From Candidatus Nitrosotalea okcheonensis (GTDB lineage Archaea; Thermoproteota; Nitrososphaeria; Nitrososphaerales; Nitrosopumilaceae): DNA of 64,000 nt. Positions 42,465 through 51,625 of this stretch are shown here, in pieces (the first letter of the stretch is position 1; each line of letters opens with the position of its first letter). The notes beneath the pieces are model-generated. The model was not told where the DNA came from, made no database searches, and saw only the letters and a program-made list of their open reading frames with translations. The translations under genes and the position numbers were made by a program. The stretch lies in NCBI RefSeq assembly GCF_900177045.1, contig NZ_LT841358.1, positions 1,549,559-1,613,558 on the forward strand, written 5' to 3'.

Positions 42465-42679
42465 AATTCCAGTAGTTTCTGCAATCAAAGTTATCAAGGC
42501 GCTAGCAAAGATTGGCTATGAAGCAGATCATCAAACTGGAAGTCATTATTTTAAGACACAGAAAAACACCACACAAAAGATTGACAGTTCCAAACCACCA
42601 GGAGATAGCCCGAGGTACTCTGAGGGCCATTATTGAAGAGGCTGGATTGACAGTTCAAGACTTTACAGATCTCTTGTGA
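42457..42679 (+). pseudogene. hicA: hicA toxin with lost start and a frameshift
   Basis: The frame from 42457 encodes P-K-I-P-V-V-S-A-I-K-V-I-K-A-L-A-K and HQTGSH but begins with GTA where a start would be expected. After H the frame slips, and the other frame continues ILRHRKTPHKRLTVPNH and GTLRAIIEEAGLTV to TGA 42677-42679. A 2-base deletion after CAT would explain this. The mRNA-interferase is presumably inactive. Confidence 0.75.
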
Positions 42680-42712
42680 GATTGATAGTGTTTCACATGA
42701 AATTCTAACAGA

Positions 42713-42785
42713 TAGCCCGGCCCAGATTCGAACTGGGGTCAAGGGCTCCAAAGGCCCCTATGCTTGACCGCTACACTACCGGGCT
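42713..42785 (-). tRNA. tRNA-Gln (TTG)
   Basis: 73-nt cloverleaf on the minus strand. Acceptor AGCCCGG pairs with CCGGGCT, discriminator A. The T arm is CCCAG-TTCGAAT-CTGGG. The anticodon stem GGGGC/GCCCT bears the loop CTTTGGA, so the anticodon is TTG. No intron is present. Confidence 0.9.
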
Positions 42786-42962
42786 TCTTTGGAATCTTGA
42801 TTTGCGTTCCTTTATAATGTTACTTGGTACCCATTAGAATCTCATTAGAAGTACAATGAAATCTTTGATTCATGATGTGCTTATTGTTTAGTATCAGTCG
42901 GTTTACTGGTACTGTAAATTCTTGTGAACAGACCTAGAACAACCTTGCAATATCTGTACAGA

Positions 42963-43382
42963 TCAAAGCTGTATACTCGAGCAGCTATTGGTATCTTTGT
43001 AGGGTTTTCTTTGCAGTATGGTAACAATTCCTATTGATAGTACTGCAGCTAGCTCAAAAAATATCCATGTCTCATGTGGGAATGACATCTGGTGGTTGTA
43101 AAATGGCACAAAGAGTGGAAACTTGGCATCTCCTGCAAATGTGTCAAAGGAAAGATGTGACAGTAACCCTGCAATGGCAGCAGCTCCAAGTAGGTAATTT
43201 CGTTTTCCAAATAATATCATCAGTACTATGACAGAAATTATCCCAAATGATATTGAATGGCTCATCCTGGATAGTGCGTCAAGATGTGTCAGTGCAATAA
43301 GATGATCCGAGTCAATTAGTACCGCAAAGAGACCCGCAAGTATTGTATACCTAAAACTCAGGCTTGCAGCGCCTGCAAACAA
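42963..43382 (-). CDS. DUF457/YdjM-type membrane protein
   Basis: 139 residues from TTG 43382 with four hydrophobic segments and the D-S-D-H and H-L-S-F-D-T motifs of the membrane-bound metal-dependent hydrolase (LexA-controlled YdjM-like) group. An upstream in-frame extension encodes L-N-L-H-E-I-S-G-H-I-L-C-G, whose GH may be a family metal ligand. It has only CTG (43421), no standard start, so the N-terminus is uncertain. Confidence 0.65.
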   Translation of the reverse strand: MFAGAASLSFRYTILAGLFAVLIDSDHLIALTHLDALSRMSHSISFGIISVIVLMILFGKRNYLLGAAAIAGLLSHLSFDTFAGDAKFPLFVPFYNHQMSFPHETWIFFELAAVLSIGIVTILQRKPYKDTNSCSSIQL

Positions 43383-43483
43383 TCCACATAATATGTGTCC
43401 TGATATTTCATGAAGATTCAGTCCGTATCTTTTCTAAAAAACATACAGAAGCATAATCGAGGAAAAAAAACTTGGGCAAAAAC

Positions 43484-43576
43484 ATGGACAAGCTACGATC
43501 AATACTTGAACATCCGAAGAAAAGTGACATTGCAAGGGCTGTAAGGACATCACGAGATGAAAGGTGGGCTCTCTGA
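43484..43576 (+). CDS. Possible 30-residue ORF near VapC remnant
   Basis: A short frame from ATG 43484 ends at TGA 43574-43576 and reads MDKLRSILEHPKKSDIARAV then TSRDERWAL. Codon use looks protein-like, but no family is recognised. It may be a piece of a toxin-antitoxin locus or another degenerate gene. Confidence 0.3.
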   Translation: MDKLRSILEHPKKSDIARAVRTSRDERWAL

Positions 43577-43637
43577 TACAAGTGTCTGTTTAATGTGATG
43601 ATAAAAAATGGTTCTAATGCAAAGTTACTAAAATCTC

Positions 43638-43802
43638 ATGTCGGGCATACTTGAAATGTCCCTAAGGCATGGACTGCATTTTTATGATTGTCTCTACATA
43701 CATGTTGCCAAGAATACGTCTTCGACACTTGTTTCATCTGACCGCAAGCTTTTGGTTTCCGCTGGCAGGCAATGCCAAACAAAACATCTTGGAGATGTAT
43801 AA
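43638..43802 (+). pseudogene. C-terminal remnant of a PIN-domain (VapC) toxin
   Basis: 54 residues from ATG 43638: L-R-H-G-L-H-F-Y-D-C-L-Y-I-H-V-A-K and TLVSSDRKLL then KHLGDV, followed by TAA 43800-43802. This is the C-terminal half of a VapC PIN domain, with the aspartates in FYD and SSD. The N-terminal half with the first catalytic Asp is absent. Confidence 0.65.
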
Positions 43803-43850
43803 AATTTCTTGTTACATGTTATGTAGGTCTTGTCGGGTAGACAAAACTCG

Positions 43851-43943
43851 ATGAATAGAAAAAAAACAGTTGATGAATTTGAAAAAAAAGTACCTGAAAT
43901 TAGTACTCTTGCCTTGCGGCAAAAAAGAGAAACATGGAGTTGA
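43851..43943 (+). CDS. Possible 30-residue ORF upstream of lhgO
   Basis: ATG 43851 to TGA 43941-43943 reads MNRKKTVDEFEKKVPEISTL then ALRQKRETWS. Plausible as a tiny peptide or the tail of a decayed gene, but nothing recognisable. A weak match to the IS-end-like string TCTTGTCGGGTAGAC sits just upstream. Confidence 0.25.
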   Translation: MNRKKTVDEFEKKVPEISTLALRQKRETWS

Positions 43944-44051
43944 GCAAACAGAGATAAATCATATGTGAAATATCAATTGTAAAATCTTTGGATCTTTTGA
44001 GCATATATTTAGCAAAACATCTAATTCTCACGTTTATCTGACAGAAAATAA

Positions 44052-45344
44052 TTGAAGTATGACATAACAATAATTGGCGCAGGTATACTTGGGACATCGA
44101 TTGCATATTTTCTCTCACAAACAACAAAAAGCAAGGTACTGGTGCTTGACCAGGCACCAAAGGCAGGGTTTCACACAAGCTCACGAAACACAGGAAAAGT
44201 GCATGCACCGTTTCTCTATGACCCTGAAAAAAAGAGGATATTTGCAAAATCGGCACATCTAGGCTTTGAGATGTGGGAAACATATTGCAAACAAAAAAAT
44301 CTCCCATTCAAAAAAGATGGGGTGCTCGAGGTTGCACTTGACGAGCCAGGAATCACAAGACTTGAAAAATACATGTTGTGGGGTGAGCAAAACGGACTGG
44401 AAAAAGACGATATCGTCTTGCTTGACGGTACTGATGTAAAGAAACTAGAGCCAGAGGTATCGTGCCAAAAGGCAATTTTTTGCAAAAGGGATGCATCGGT
44501 GGACTATGGCATCCTGACAGAATATGTCATGGAGGATGCAAAACAAAACGGCGCAACATTTCTGCTAAACACAAGGGCAGGGCATATTTCAGACAGGAAA
44601 GATTTTCTTGAAATAAAAACAAACCGCGATACCATAAAGACTGGCTTTCTAATCAATGCAGCAGGAGGCATGTCGATTGACATAGCACACCAGATGGGTG
44701 TAAGGACTGATCTTACCGACATTTATTTTCGAGGAGAGTACTGGAAGGCAGGACCTGAATATCAAAGTCTTACAAAGACAAGCGTATATTCCGTACCCAA
44801 GCACCCCGAGTACCCATTTCTAGACCCGCACTGGATTGTCCGCTCTGACGGAAGGTGCGAGGTTGGGCCAAATGCAGTGCCTGTCTTTAGTCCATATGGA
44901 TATACTTTATCAGAAGACATGAAAAAAATGCCGTCCAAGGTACTTGAAATGCTTTCCTCTGGTGCTGCAAAAATATTATTTGATTCTCAGTTCATCTCGC
45001 TGGCTTTAGGAGAACTGTTGTCCTCACTATCGAAAACGGTAATGATAAACCAAGTAAGGGAATTTCTTCCAAAGGTAGACCCAAAAAAATTCAAAAAACG
45101 GGGAACTGCTGGAATTCGCGCATCAGTGATAGACAAGGACGGCAAGTTTGTACCAGATGTTGTAATTGCACAAGGCGAAAAATCATTTCACATATTAAAT
45201 TACAATTCTCCTGGCGCGACAGGTGCTCTGCCGTTTGCAGTATATACAATATCTCAAATGAAAGACAGGGGCTTGGTAAAGATAGAACAAGACCGATGTG
45301 GGCAGTGGAGTTTTGAAAAAATATCTGAGATGCTGGGAAAATAA
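44052..45344 (+). CDS. lhgO: L-2-hydroxyglutarate oxidase/dehydrogenase family (LhgO-like)
   Basis: 430 residues of a DAO-fold FAD enzyme. The FAD motif G-A-G-I-L-G-T-S-I-A-Y-F-L (residues ~8-21), the S-R-N-T-G-K-V-H substrate/FAD segment and GLLVNAAG-like FLINAAGG follow. It resembles LhgO, which oxidises L-2-hydroxyglutarate to 2-oxoglutarate. The TTG start is preceded by a TATA-like AT-rich stretch. A role in repairing a side product of 2-oxoglutarate metabolism is inferred. Confidence 0.85.
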   Translation: MKYDITIIGAGILGTSIAYFLSQTTKSKVLVLDQAPKAGFHTSSRNTGKVHAPFLYDPEKKRIFAKSAHLGFEMWETYCKQKNLPFKKDGVLEVALDEPGITRLEKYMLWGEQNGLEKDDIVLLDGTDVKKLEPEVSCQKAIFCKRDASVDYGILTEYVMEDAKQNGATFLLNTRAGHISDRKDFLEIKTNRDTIKTGFLINAAGGMSIDIAHQMGVRTDLTDIYFRGEYWKAGPEYQSLTKTSVYSVPKHPEYPFLDPHWIVRSDGRCEVGPNAVPVFSPYGYTLSEDMKKMPSKVLEMLSSGAAKILFDSQFISLALGELLSSLSKTVMINQVREFLPKVDPKKFKKRGTAGIRASVIDKDGKFVPDVVIAQGEKSFHILNYNSPGATGALPFAVYTISQMKDRGLVKIEQDRCGQWSFEKISEMLGK

Positions 45345-45606
45345 TGCGCCAATTTCATAGGTGCAGATTTTTTGTTTAAATGCTGATTCGATATTTTTTA
45401 TTATATCGTGATATATCATGATATAATCGAAGAATACAATGCAATCAAGCTTTTTCTAAAAAGATTAAAAATGATCTCAGAAAGCAGATTGACCACCTCT
45501 GGAGAAACCTATGAAACGTGATTGCCAGATTGTTGCAAATTATTCAAGAGGATGATTGACGGAAACAGTAGCATGACCGGGACAAACTTTGTTTCTAGTA
45601 AACACA

Positions 45607-45874
45607 TTGCAAGAAAATGATATTGACGTTGTAATTGGCTCAAGATTTTTAGATTTTAAATTAAACACCCCAAGGGATCGGAAAAAGAGAAATTAAGATA
45701 ATAACATCTGCTGTTAATTTTGGTGCAGACTTGGGTACGCAATGTCCAGTCTGGTTTTTTAGGTCCGACTCAAAGCACGAATAGAATCAATTCATCTTAC
45801 GAGATTGGCACATCTGTATATGTACACTATTTGTATCTACAGAAATTTTACTCAAAATATCTAACAAGATCCTA
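45607..45874 (+). pseudogene. Decayed glycosyltransferase family 2 fragment
   Basis: One frame reads E-N-D-I-D-V-V-I-G-S-R-F-L before a stop; another, later frame reads V-Q-S-G-F-L-G-P-T-Q-S and S-S-Y-E-I-G-T. Together they match DPM1-like GT2 enzymes (D-V-V-I-G-S-R-F and S-D-S-Q-S-G-F-R-A-Y). Several frame breaks separate them. Region 45345-45606 has no intact gene; it may contain earlier parts of the same relic. Confidence 0.55.
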
Positions 45875-46126
45875 GTTGTTACCAAGTCTCAATCATAGTA
45901 TCTGCAATGGTGACATGCTTTACTGAGCATCCTTTATGTTACAGCAATTACATGGTTTCAATGGCTACATTAATTAGAGAAAAAACTGAAAGATCTGGTG
46001 GGATCAGCAAAAAAAGGACAATTTTGTAAGTTCTTTATTGTACCATGATATAATTTTCATAAATTTGTCTCATGATGTACAAATTACTCAATTCAACACA
46101 AAAAAATGAACAATTCGTCCATTATG

Positions 46127-46136
46127 CTTATATATC
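46127..46136 (+). promoter_or_regulatory. Strong TATA promoter of the S-layer gene
   Basis: CTTATATAT is a near-ideal archaeal TATA box ending about 28 bp before the S-layer ATG at 46164, so the 5' leader would be very short. The surrounding ~100 bp are AT-rich. Region 45875-46126 shows no other feature. Confidence 0.65.
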
Positions 46137-46163
46137 AATTTCCGGTCAAAAATTACAATAACT

Positions 46164-49100
46164 ATGTACAACGAAACAATACGAAAAATAACTAGTCTAA
46201 CACTATTAACAATACTTGTTGCAAGTAGTGCAGTCGTTGGAATGCCAAACGCATTACCACACGTACAAGCACAAACTTCAACAAACGCAAACTTGTTTGT
46301 CTCTGCAGAGAATTCTCAATTCAACAACTACTTTGCCGGTCCTCAAGTAATCCAAGTAGTCGTGGCTGATCCTAATATAAACAGATTAGACCAGGCTTAT
46401 GGTGAACCTGTTGTAACCGTCAACGGTAAGAGACTGAGAATGGCTCAAGGCACAGACGGAAATTGGTATGCGTACTTTGCGGATAGAAATCAGGCAATTG
46501 CTGCCTCCAATACCCAATTGGGTATTACAGGTGAAGGCCTCAACTTTGGTGGATTCTGTGCCCCAACCAGCACCTTAGGTGGTGCACTTGGTGGACTATC
46601 CTTCTCGGATACAAAGGGATTCACCATCGCAAGAGGTGGCTTTGGCTCTACAAATCACACTGCAGGCACTCCAATTACCACAAGTAACTTGGGCGCTTGT
46701 AGTGATTCAGTTGGCACACTGACTACAAAGATGATGGAACATGTTGTGAGAGAAAACAAGACTCTCAACGGTAACCCATCCGGTTTTGGATCCAACAAGG
46801 CAATGACAGAATACGGCCAAATCTGGCCAGTAATTCAGCTCTATGATTTCTCGTCAATTCCATCAGCAGTAACAGTTGATTATCAAAAGAGCGGTGGCGA
46901 CCAAATCGTCAACCTTACCTTTGACAGGATTCCATCGAATCTAATCACTACTACTGTAGACAGAAATGCCTATCCACAAAACTCTCAAGTCTTCGTTCAA
47001 GTAAACGATCCACAACTCAACATTGACCCAACAGAAGATGATTCATGGACATGGGGTACAAGTAGCACAAATAATACATTGTATTATCAGGCATTTACCC
47101 GAAACGGTGCAGTTGATGCAGACGGCACAGCCGGTATGCAGAACCTCATCGGTAACTTGACCACCTTTATGTTCAACCACAATGGAAAGCTCACATACAC
47201 TCCAGCCGCACAAAGCGTCAGAGTGACTGACTTCCAGGCAAACGGTAAGATCATTTACACCGGCACTCAAAGAGGTGCCCCAGCTGCAGTCAGAACTGAT
47301 TCAATTGGTGTTGGCTCGCAACCACTCACACTTAGTGAGCAAGGTGGTGTAAATACTGGTGTCTTTGGTACATGGGACGGTGGAAAGAAATCAAACATTG
47401 TAACAGTAGATTCACCAACAATAAGAGGCCAGTCTTCAGTTGTAAGATACAATGATATCTCTACAAGTATAGTAGGCGGTTTCTCATTTGCTTCATTGAC
47501 ACAGACTGCTCAGAATAATACCTGGGCATCTGGTCAGAGAATCCCGGTAACTCTAACTGACAATGATGATAACAAGAACGCCAAGATTAGCGAGCGAATG
47601 TTCATCTGGGATCCAACCTACAAGAGATCCACAGCAATGGTAATTGGAACTCCATTTACCTTATCTAGCGGCGGCGCAGCTGCCGAATCTGCAATCTTAG
47701 AAGGCAAAGTCAAGATGGCATTTACAACCATTCCAGGTCAAAGAACAATTACCTTTGGACATGGTGAAAATGCCACTGCAACTAACTTGCAAGAGGATGA
47801 ATCATTTAGCGCAAGACCAATATTCAACTTCACAAATCATACTAGCGGAGCAGCAACTAAGATCAATTCTACAAGTGCACTCTTTGTCGATTTGAAGACA
47901 ACCATGAATACCCTGCTAAAGACGATTCACAACACGAATCGTACAAATAACGCAGAAGGATTCAAGGGCTTCAACTTCTTCAATTATGACTTGAGATCAT
48001 TCTCTAGTATTAACGGTGCAACTGGTGGTTCAATATCTAAAGTAGGTGTATACCTTGTATACAGTACTACTTCATTGACTAACAGTACTGGTCATCCATT
48101 GGGTACTCCATTGGCAATCTCTATTGCAAACTCGACATCATTGAAAGATTTCATCAATCTGAATAGTACAGATACTACAAAGATTGCAAATCCATCAATA
48201 ATAAACGAAAACTTGTTTAGCAATATACCAAAGACTGCTAATATTGGACTGTTGATTAACTTCACTGTAAGTGGAGGATCATCAAAACTAAATACTAATG
48301 GTCAACCAATTGTAGCTGACTTCTTCTCCGTAGGTCTAATTGGCGACGGTACACAAAGCGCTCAAAGAATCAACAACGGCATCTACAGGTATGAACTTTC
48401 AGAGACAGGTGACAACACCGGAGTCTTTACAGGTACAAACCAGTATGTAATGCTAAACCAGTTGAACATCTTTGATCCAAATACCTACGCCAATTTAAGA
48501 ACAATTGATCATGACGTGTTCTTCCCAGCTATCCAAGACATGCTCCAGGCAGAAGCCCGTGCTCCACAGGTCACATACTTGGACCTCGGACAAGATGGTG
48601 TGAATACACAGATATCTGCACAGCAAGATATCCCAACTCACACTGGTGTCATTTCATTTGATAGCAAGACATACAAGATAGGCGATACTGTGACAATTTC
48701 ACTCAACGACCCAGACCTTAATGTTAACAACGATCTAATTGATATCTACACTGCAGTAACACCTGCAACCAATTCAAATGGTGCCATCTTACAGACTGCA
48801 CAAGATAATGCAACCGATACAATCGGTAAAGCAAATCTAGGACAGTACTCTGATGGCAGCGCAATTGGAAGACTTGTAGATGTACAATTTGGTCAAGCTA
48901 ACGTTAGATGGTCAAACAGCAAGATTAACAGTCTATTTACACCAGACAACACAGGTTCGTGCTTTAAAAACAGCACAGGATCATTTGTTGACTCTAACAC
49001 TGGTACCACTGGCGGATTTGCAACAAGCTTGTCCGCCACTGGTTTCTCACTAGTTGAGACTGGTCCAGCAACAGGTATCTTTACTGGTACCTTTGAAATT

Positions 49101-51497
49101 CCAGACCAATTGTGCCAATCAGGTACTATAATCTCCTCAGTAGGTCAGAACATCAAGGTCAACTATGTTGACTTTAGAGACAACTCTGGCAAACTCGTAG
49201 AGGTTTCAGATAACTCTGGCATAAGAGGCAACACAGGTTCAGTCAAGTTGGACAAGGCAGTATACCCAGTACCATTTGGCAGCATACAAAATGCTGCCGG
49301 TACTACAGGTGACTTCCCAGCTACAACCAAGTCTGTAACCAGTGAATCAGGTGTATTCCCAATGCACAGAGATCTAACCGGCAATGGTCTAACCACTGCC
49401 AACACTCTGTCAAACGGTGATGTTATAATCCATATCAGAGTAAATGATCAGGACTTTAACACATCGCCAGTTGGTACTGATAAGATTGCACTAGGTGTCA
49501 ATGATGTTAACCACGGCCCAGTAGCTGTACAGATCACAAGACAGAGCTCATCACTATTATTGGCAACAGCTGGAGGTCCAGCAGTATTCCCAGGTACAAT
49601 CGTTAACCTGAACGGTACAGCCCTTCCGGCTATCGCAACAGGTAAAACTGATGCAACATGGGGTCCTGTGAGAGATCTTGGCCCAATGGTCGAGATTGCT
49701 CCAGATGCAGGAATCTTCCAAGCAGACTTGCCAATCAGATATACTGATGGTCCTCAAGGTACGGACTGTCCAAAAACAGAAACAGTATGGACTCCAACAG
49801 ATGGAACTACTGGTACTGCTGAAGGGAACAGATTCCATACCCCACACGGATCTACAACTACTAGCACAGCAGGATTCTACTGTGTAAGACAAGGTGATGT
49901 TCTCACCGTAACCTACACAGACTTGAACGATGCTTCTGGTAATACACAAACTGTCACAGACTCTTCCACATTTGACTTACGAAACGGTGTACTACAATCA
50001 GACAAGTCCGTATACATCATCGGTTCAGACATGATTCTCACACTCGTGGAACCAGACTTGAACCTTGATTCACAGACTGCTGAAACCATCCCACTAGATG
50101 TAATCGAATGGGACTCACATGCCTTCAAGGGCACAATGGGTCTACTTGGTAAACAGTCATCATCATTTGATGCCAAGCCAGCTACATTTGTGGAGACAGG
50201 TAAGGACACAGGTATCTTCCAATCAGTAATTAAAGTTCCAAAACAATTGAACAATAACTTACTTGAGAGAGGAGAACAGATCACTCTAGAATACACTGAC
50301 TGGGGTCCAGCAGGTTCCAAGGTAGTAGGTGCAAATAGCCAAGACATAGATCTTACTATTTACACATCCAACTTTGGTGCAACAGTTGAACTCGATCAGA
50401 AGGTGTACACCTGGACTGACCGTGTCTACATAACCGTAGTCGCACCAGATCACAACTTTGATCCAAACCTTATCGACACCATTGGTTCAACAAACGGTGA
50501 CAAAGTCAGCGTTTCAACCAGAGGAAACAGCATCTCCAACTACAAGTTGGTCGAGACTGGAGTCGATACAGGTATCTTCACAGGTTACGTCATACTCACT
50601 GGTAACGCGAATGTAAAAGGTACCAGCGGTGTTGACGGTAATGGCTTGAACCCAACAGGTGCAGGTCCATCAGGAACAGGTCCAACAGACGGTTTCCTAC
50701 CTTCTGAAGAACAGGACGGTGTATCAGTATCGTTTGAATTCACAAGAGATCAAACAGTTACTGGTTCAGCACTCATCCGATGGAACATTGGAGAAATCAA
50801 GTGGTTGCAGGCAAGCTACCCAGCCAACGGCCAGGGAGTATTGCAGATAGTAGACCCAGACATGAACCTTAATCCAAAGGCAGTCGACAAGTTCGACACC
50901 AACGTATGGTCTGACTCTGATTCTGGTGGTATCAAACTTACCATGACAGAGACAGGTGAAGCAACAGGTATCTTCCAAGGTACAGTGTACTTTACTACAA
51001 ACTTCCAGTCCTCTGGAAACAGACTCCACGTTGCTGAAGGCGATACAGTTACAGGCGAATACAATGATAGAACATTGCCTCCGCCATACACCTCAGCTGA
51101 TCAATTGAGATTGACCTCGACAACATTCATTGGAACAGTTGTGCCACCGCTTGAAAGAGCACCGGCATCAAACCCAAGAATCGTTGACTCGTTTGGCAAT
51201 GCAATCACTGGTGCAGTAAAGACAGGCCAGCAAGTACAAGTTACTGCTGACTTGGCAAACGGCCAGAGCAAAGATCAGCCATTTGCATACTTGGTACAAA
51301 TACAAGATGCTAACGGTGTGACAGTATCACTCTCCTGGATCACAGGTACATTGACTGCAGGTCAATCGCTCAATCCGGCACAATCTTGGACTCCAACTGC
51401 TTCTGGTACATACACAGCTCAAATCTTTGTATGGCAGAGCATTGACAATCCAAACGCATTGTCGCCGCCTTTGACAACTACAATCAACGTAGCATAG
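46164..51497 (+). CDS. Major S-layer protein (giant, multi-Ig-like)
   Basis: 1777 residues. A signal peptide (charged start, helix T-S-L-T-L-L-T-I-L-V-A-S-S-A, end ...V-Q-A-Q) spans about 1-37. The mature chain is built of repeated beta-rich domains that often end in a motif like D-T-G-I-F-T-G or A-T-G-I-F-Q-G (about six copies), each after E-T-G. N-x-S/T sequons are dense, as expected for an AglB substrate. The size, promoter and even codon use match highly expressed thaumarchaeal S-layer proteins that form the cell envelope. No transmembrane anchor is seen at the C-terminus. Confidence 0.9.
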   Translation: MYNETIRKITSLTLLTILVASSAVVGMPNALPHVQAQTSTNANLFVSAENSQFNNYFAGPQVIQVVVADPNINRLDQAYGEPVVTVNGKRLRMAQGTDGNWYAYFADRNQAIAASNTQLGITGEGLNFGGFCAPTSTLGGALGGLSFSDTKGFTIARGGFGSTNHTAGTPITTSNLGACSDSVGTLTTKMMEHVVRENKTLNGNPSGFGSNKAMTEYGQIWPVIQLYDFSSIPSAVTVDYQKSGGDQIVNLTFDRIPSNLITTTVDRNAYPQNSQVFVQVNDPQLNIDPTEDDSWTWGTSSTNNTLYYQAFTRNGAVDADGTAGMQNLIGNLTTFMFNHNGKLTYTPAAQSVRVTDFQANGKIIYTGTQRGAPAAVRTDSIGVGSQPLTLSEQGGVNTGVFGTWDGGKKSNIVTVDSPTIRGQSSVVRYNDISTSIVGGFSFASLTQTAQNNTWASGQRIPVTLTDNDDNKNAKISERMFIWDPTYKRSTAMVIGTPFTLSSGGAAAESAILEGKVKMAFTTIPGQRTITFGHGENATATNLQEDESFSARPIFNFTNHTSGAATKINSTSALFVDLKTTMNTLLKTIHNTNRTNNAEGFKGFNFFNYDLRSFSSINGATGGSISKVGVYLVYSTTSLTNSTGHPLGTPLAISIANSTSLKDFINLNSTDTTKIANPSIINENLFSNIPKTANIGLLINFTVSGGSSKLNTNGQPIVADFFSVGLIGDGTQSAQRINNGIYRYELSETGDNTGVFTGTNQYVMLNQLNIFDPNTYANLRTIDHDVFFPAIQDMLQAEARAPQVTYLDLGQDGVNTQISAQQDIPTHTGVISFDSKTYKIGDTVTISLNDPDLNVNNDLIDIYTAVTPATNSNGAILQTAQDNATDTIGKANLGQYSDGSAIGRLVDVQFGQANVRWSNSKINSLFTPDNTGSCFKNSTGSFVDSNTGTTGGFATSLSATGFSLVETGPATGIFTGTFEIPDQLCQSGTIISSVGQNIKVNYVDFRDNSGKLVEVSDNSGIRGNTGSVKLDKAVYPVPFGSIQNAAGTTGDFPATTKSVTSESGVFPMHRDLTGNGLTTANTLSNGDVIIHIRVNDQDFNTSPVGTDKIALGVNDVNHGPVAVQITRQSSSLLLATAGGPAVFPGTIVNLNGTALPAIATGKTDATWGPVRDLGPMVEIAPDAGIFQADLPIRYTDGPQGTDCPKTETVWTPTDGTTGTAEGNRFHTPHGSTTTSTAGFYCVRQGDVLTVTYTDLNDASGNTQTVTDSSTFDLRNGVLQSDKSVYIIGSDMILTLVEPDLNLDSQTAETIPLDVIEWDSHAFKGTMGLLGKQSSSFDAKPATFVETGKDTGIFQSVIKVPKQLNNNLLERGEQITLEYTDWGPAGSKVVGANSQDIDLTIYTSNFGATVELDQKVYTWTDRVYITVVAPDHNFDPNLIDTIGSTNGDKVSVSTRGNSISNYKLVETGVDTGIFTGYVILTGNANVKGTSGVDGNGLNPTGAGPSGTGPTDGFLPSEEQDGVSVSFEFTRDQTVTGSALIRWNIGEIKWLQASYPANGQGVLQIVDPDMNLNPKAVDKFDTNVWSDSDSGGIKLTMTETGEATGIFQGTVYFTTNFQSSGNRLHVAEGDTVTGEYNDRTLPPPYTSADQLRLTSTTFIGTVVPPLERAPASNPRIVDSFGNAITGAVKTGQQVQVTADLANGQSKDQPFAYLVQIQDANGVTVSLSWITGTLTAGQSLNPAQSWTPTASGTYTAQIFVWQSIDNPNALSPPLTTTINVA

Positions 51498-51518
51498 ACT
51501 AGTCTAAACCAAAACTAA

Positions 51519-51541
51519 CTTTCCCTCTTTTTCCTTTTTAT
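51519..51541 (+). terminator. Pyrimidine-rich terminator after the S-layer gene
   Basis: CTTTCCCTCTTTTTCCTTTTTA (T-rich tract) starts about 22 bp after the TAG. Archaeal terminators are short oligo-T stretches, so transcription of the S-layer gene probably ends here. Confidence 0.5.
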
Positions 51542-51625
51542 CTTAGAAAAATACCTAACGGCAGTTAAGGTATCTAGTTTCGGGTATGATTGAATAAATT
51601 TTCAAAAAATTAGTTCGTACGTATC

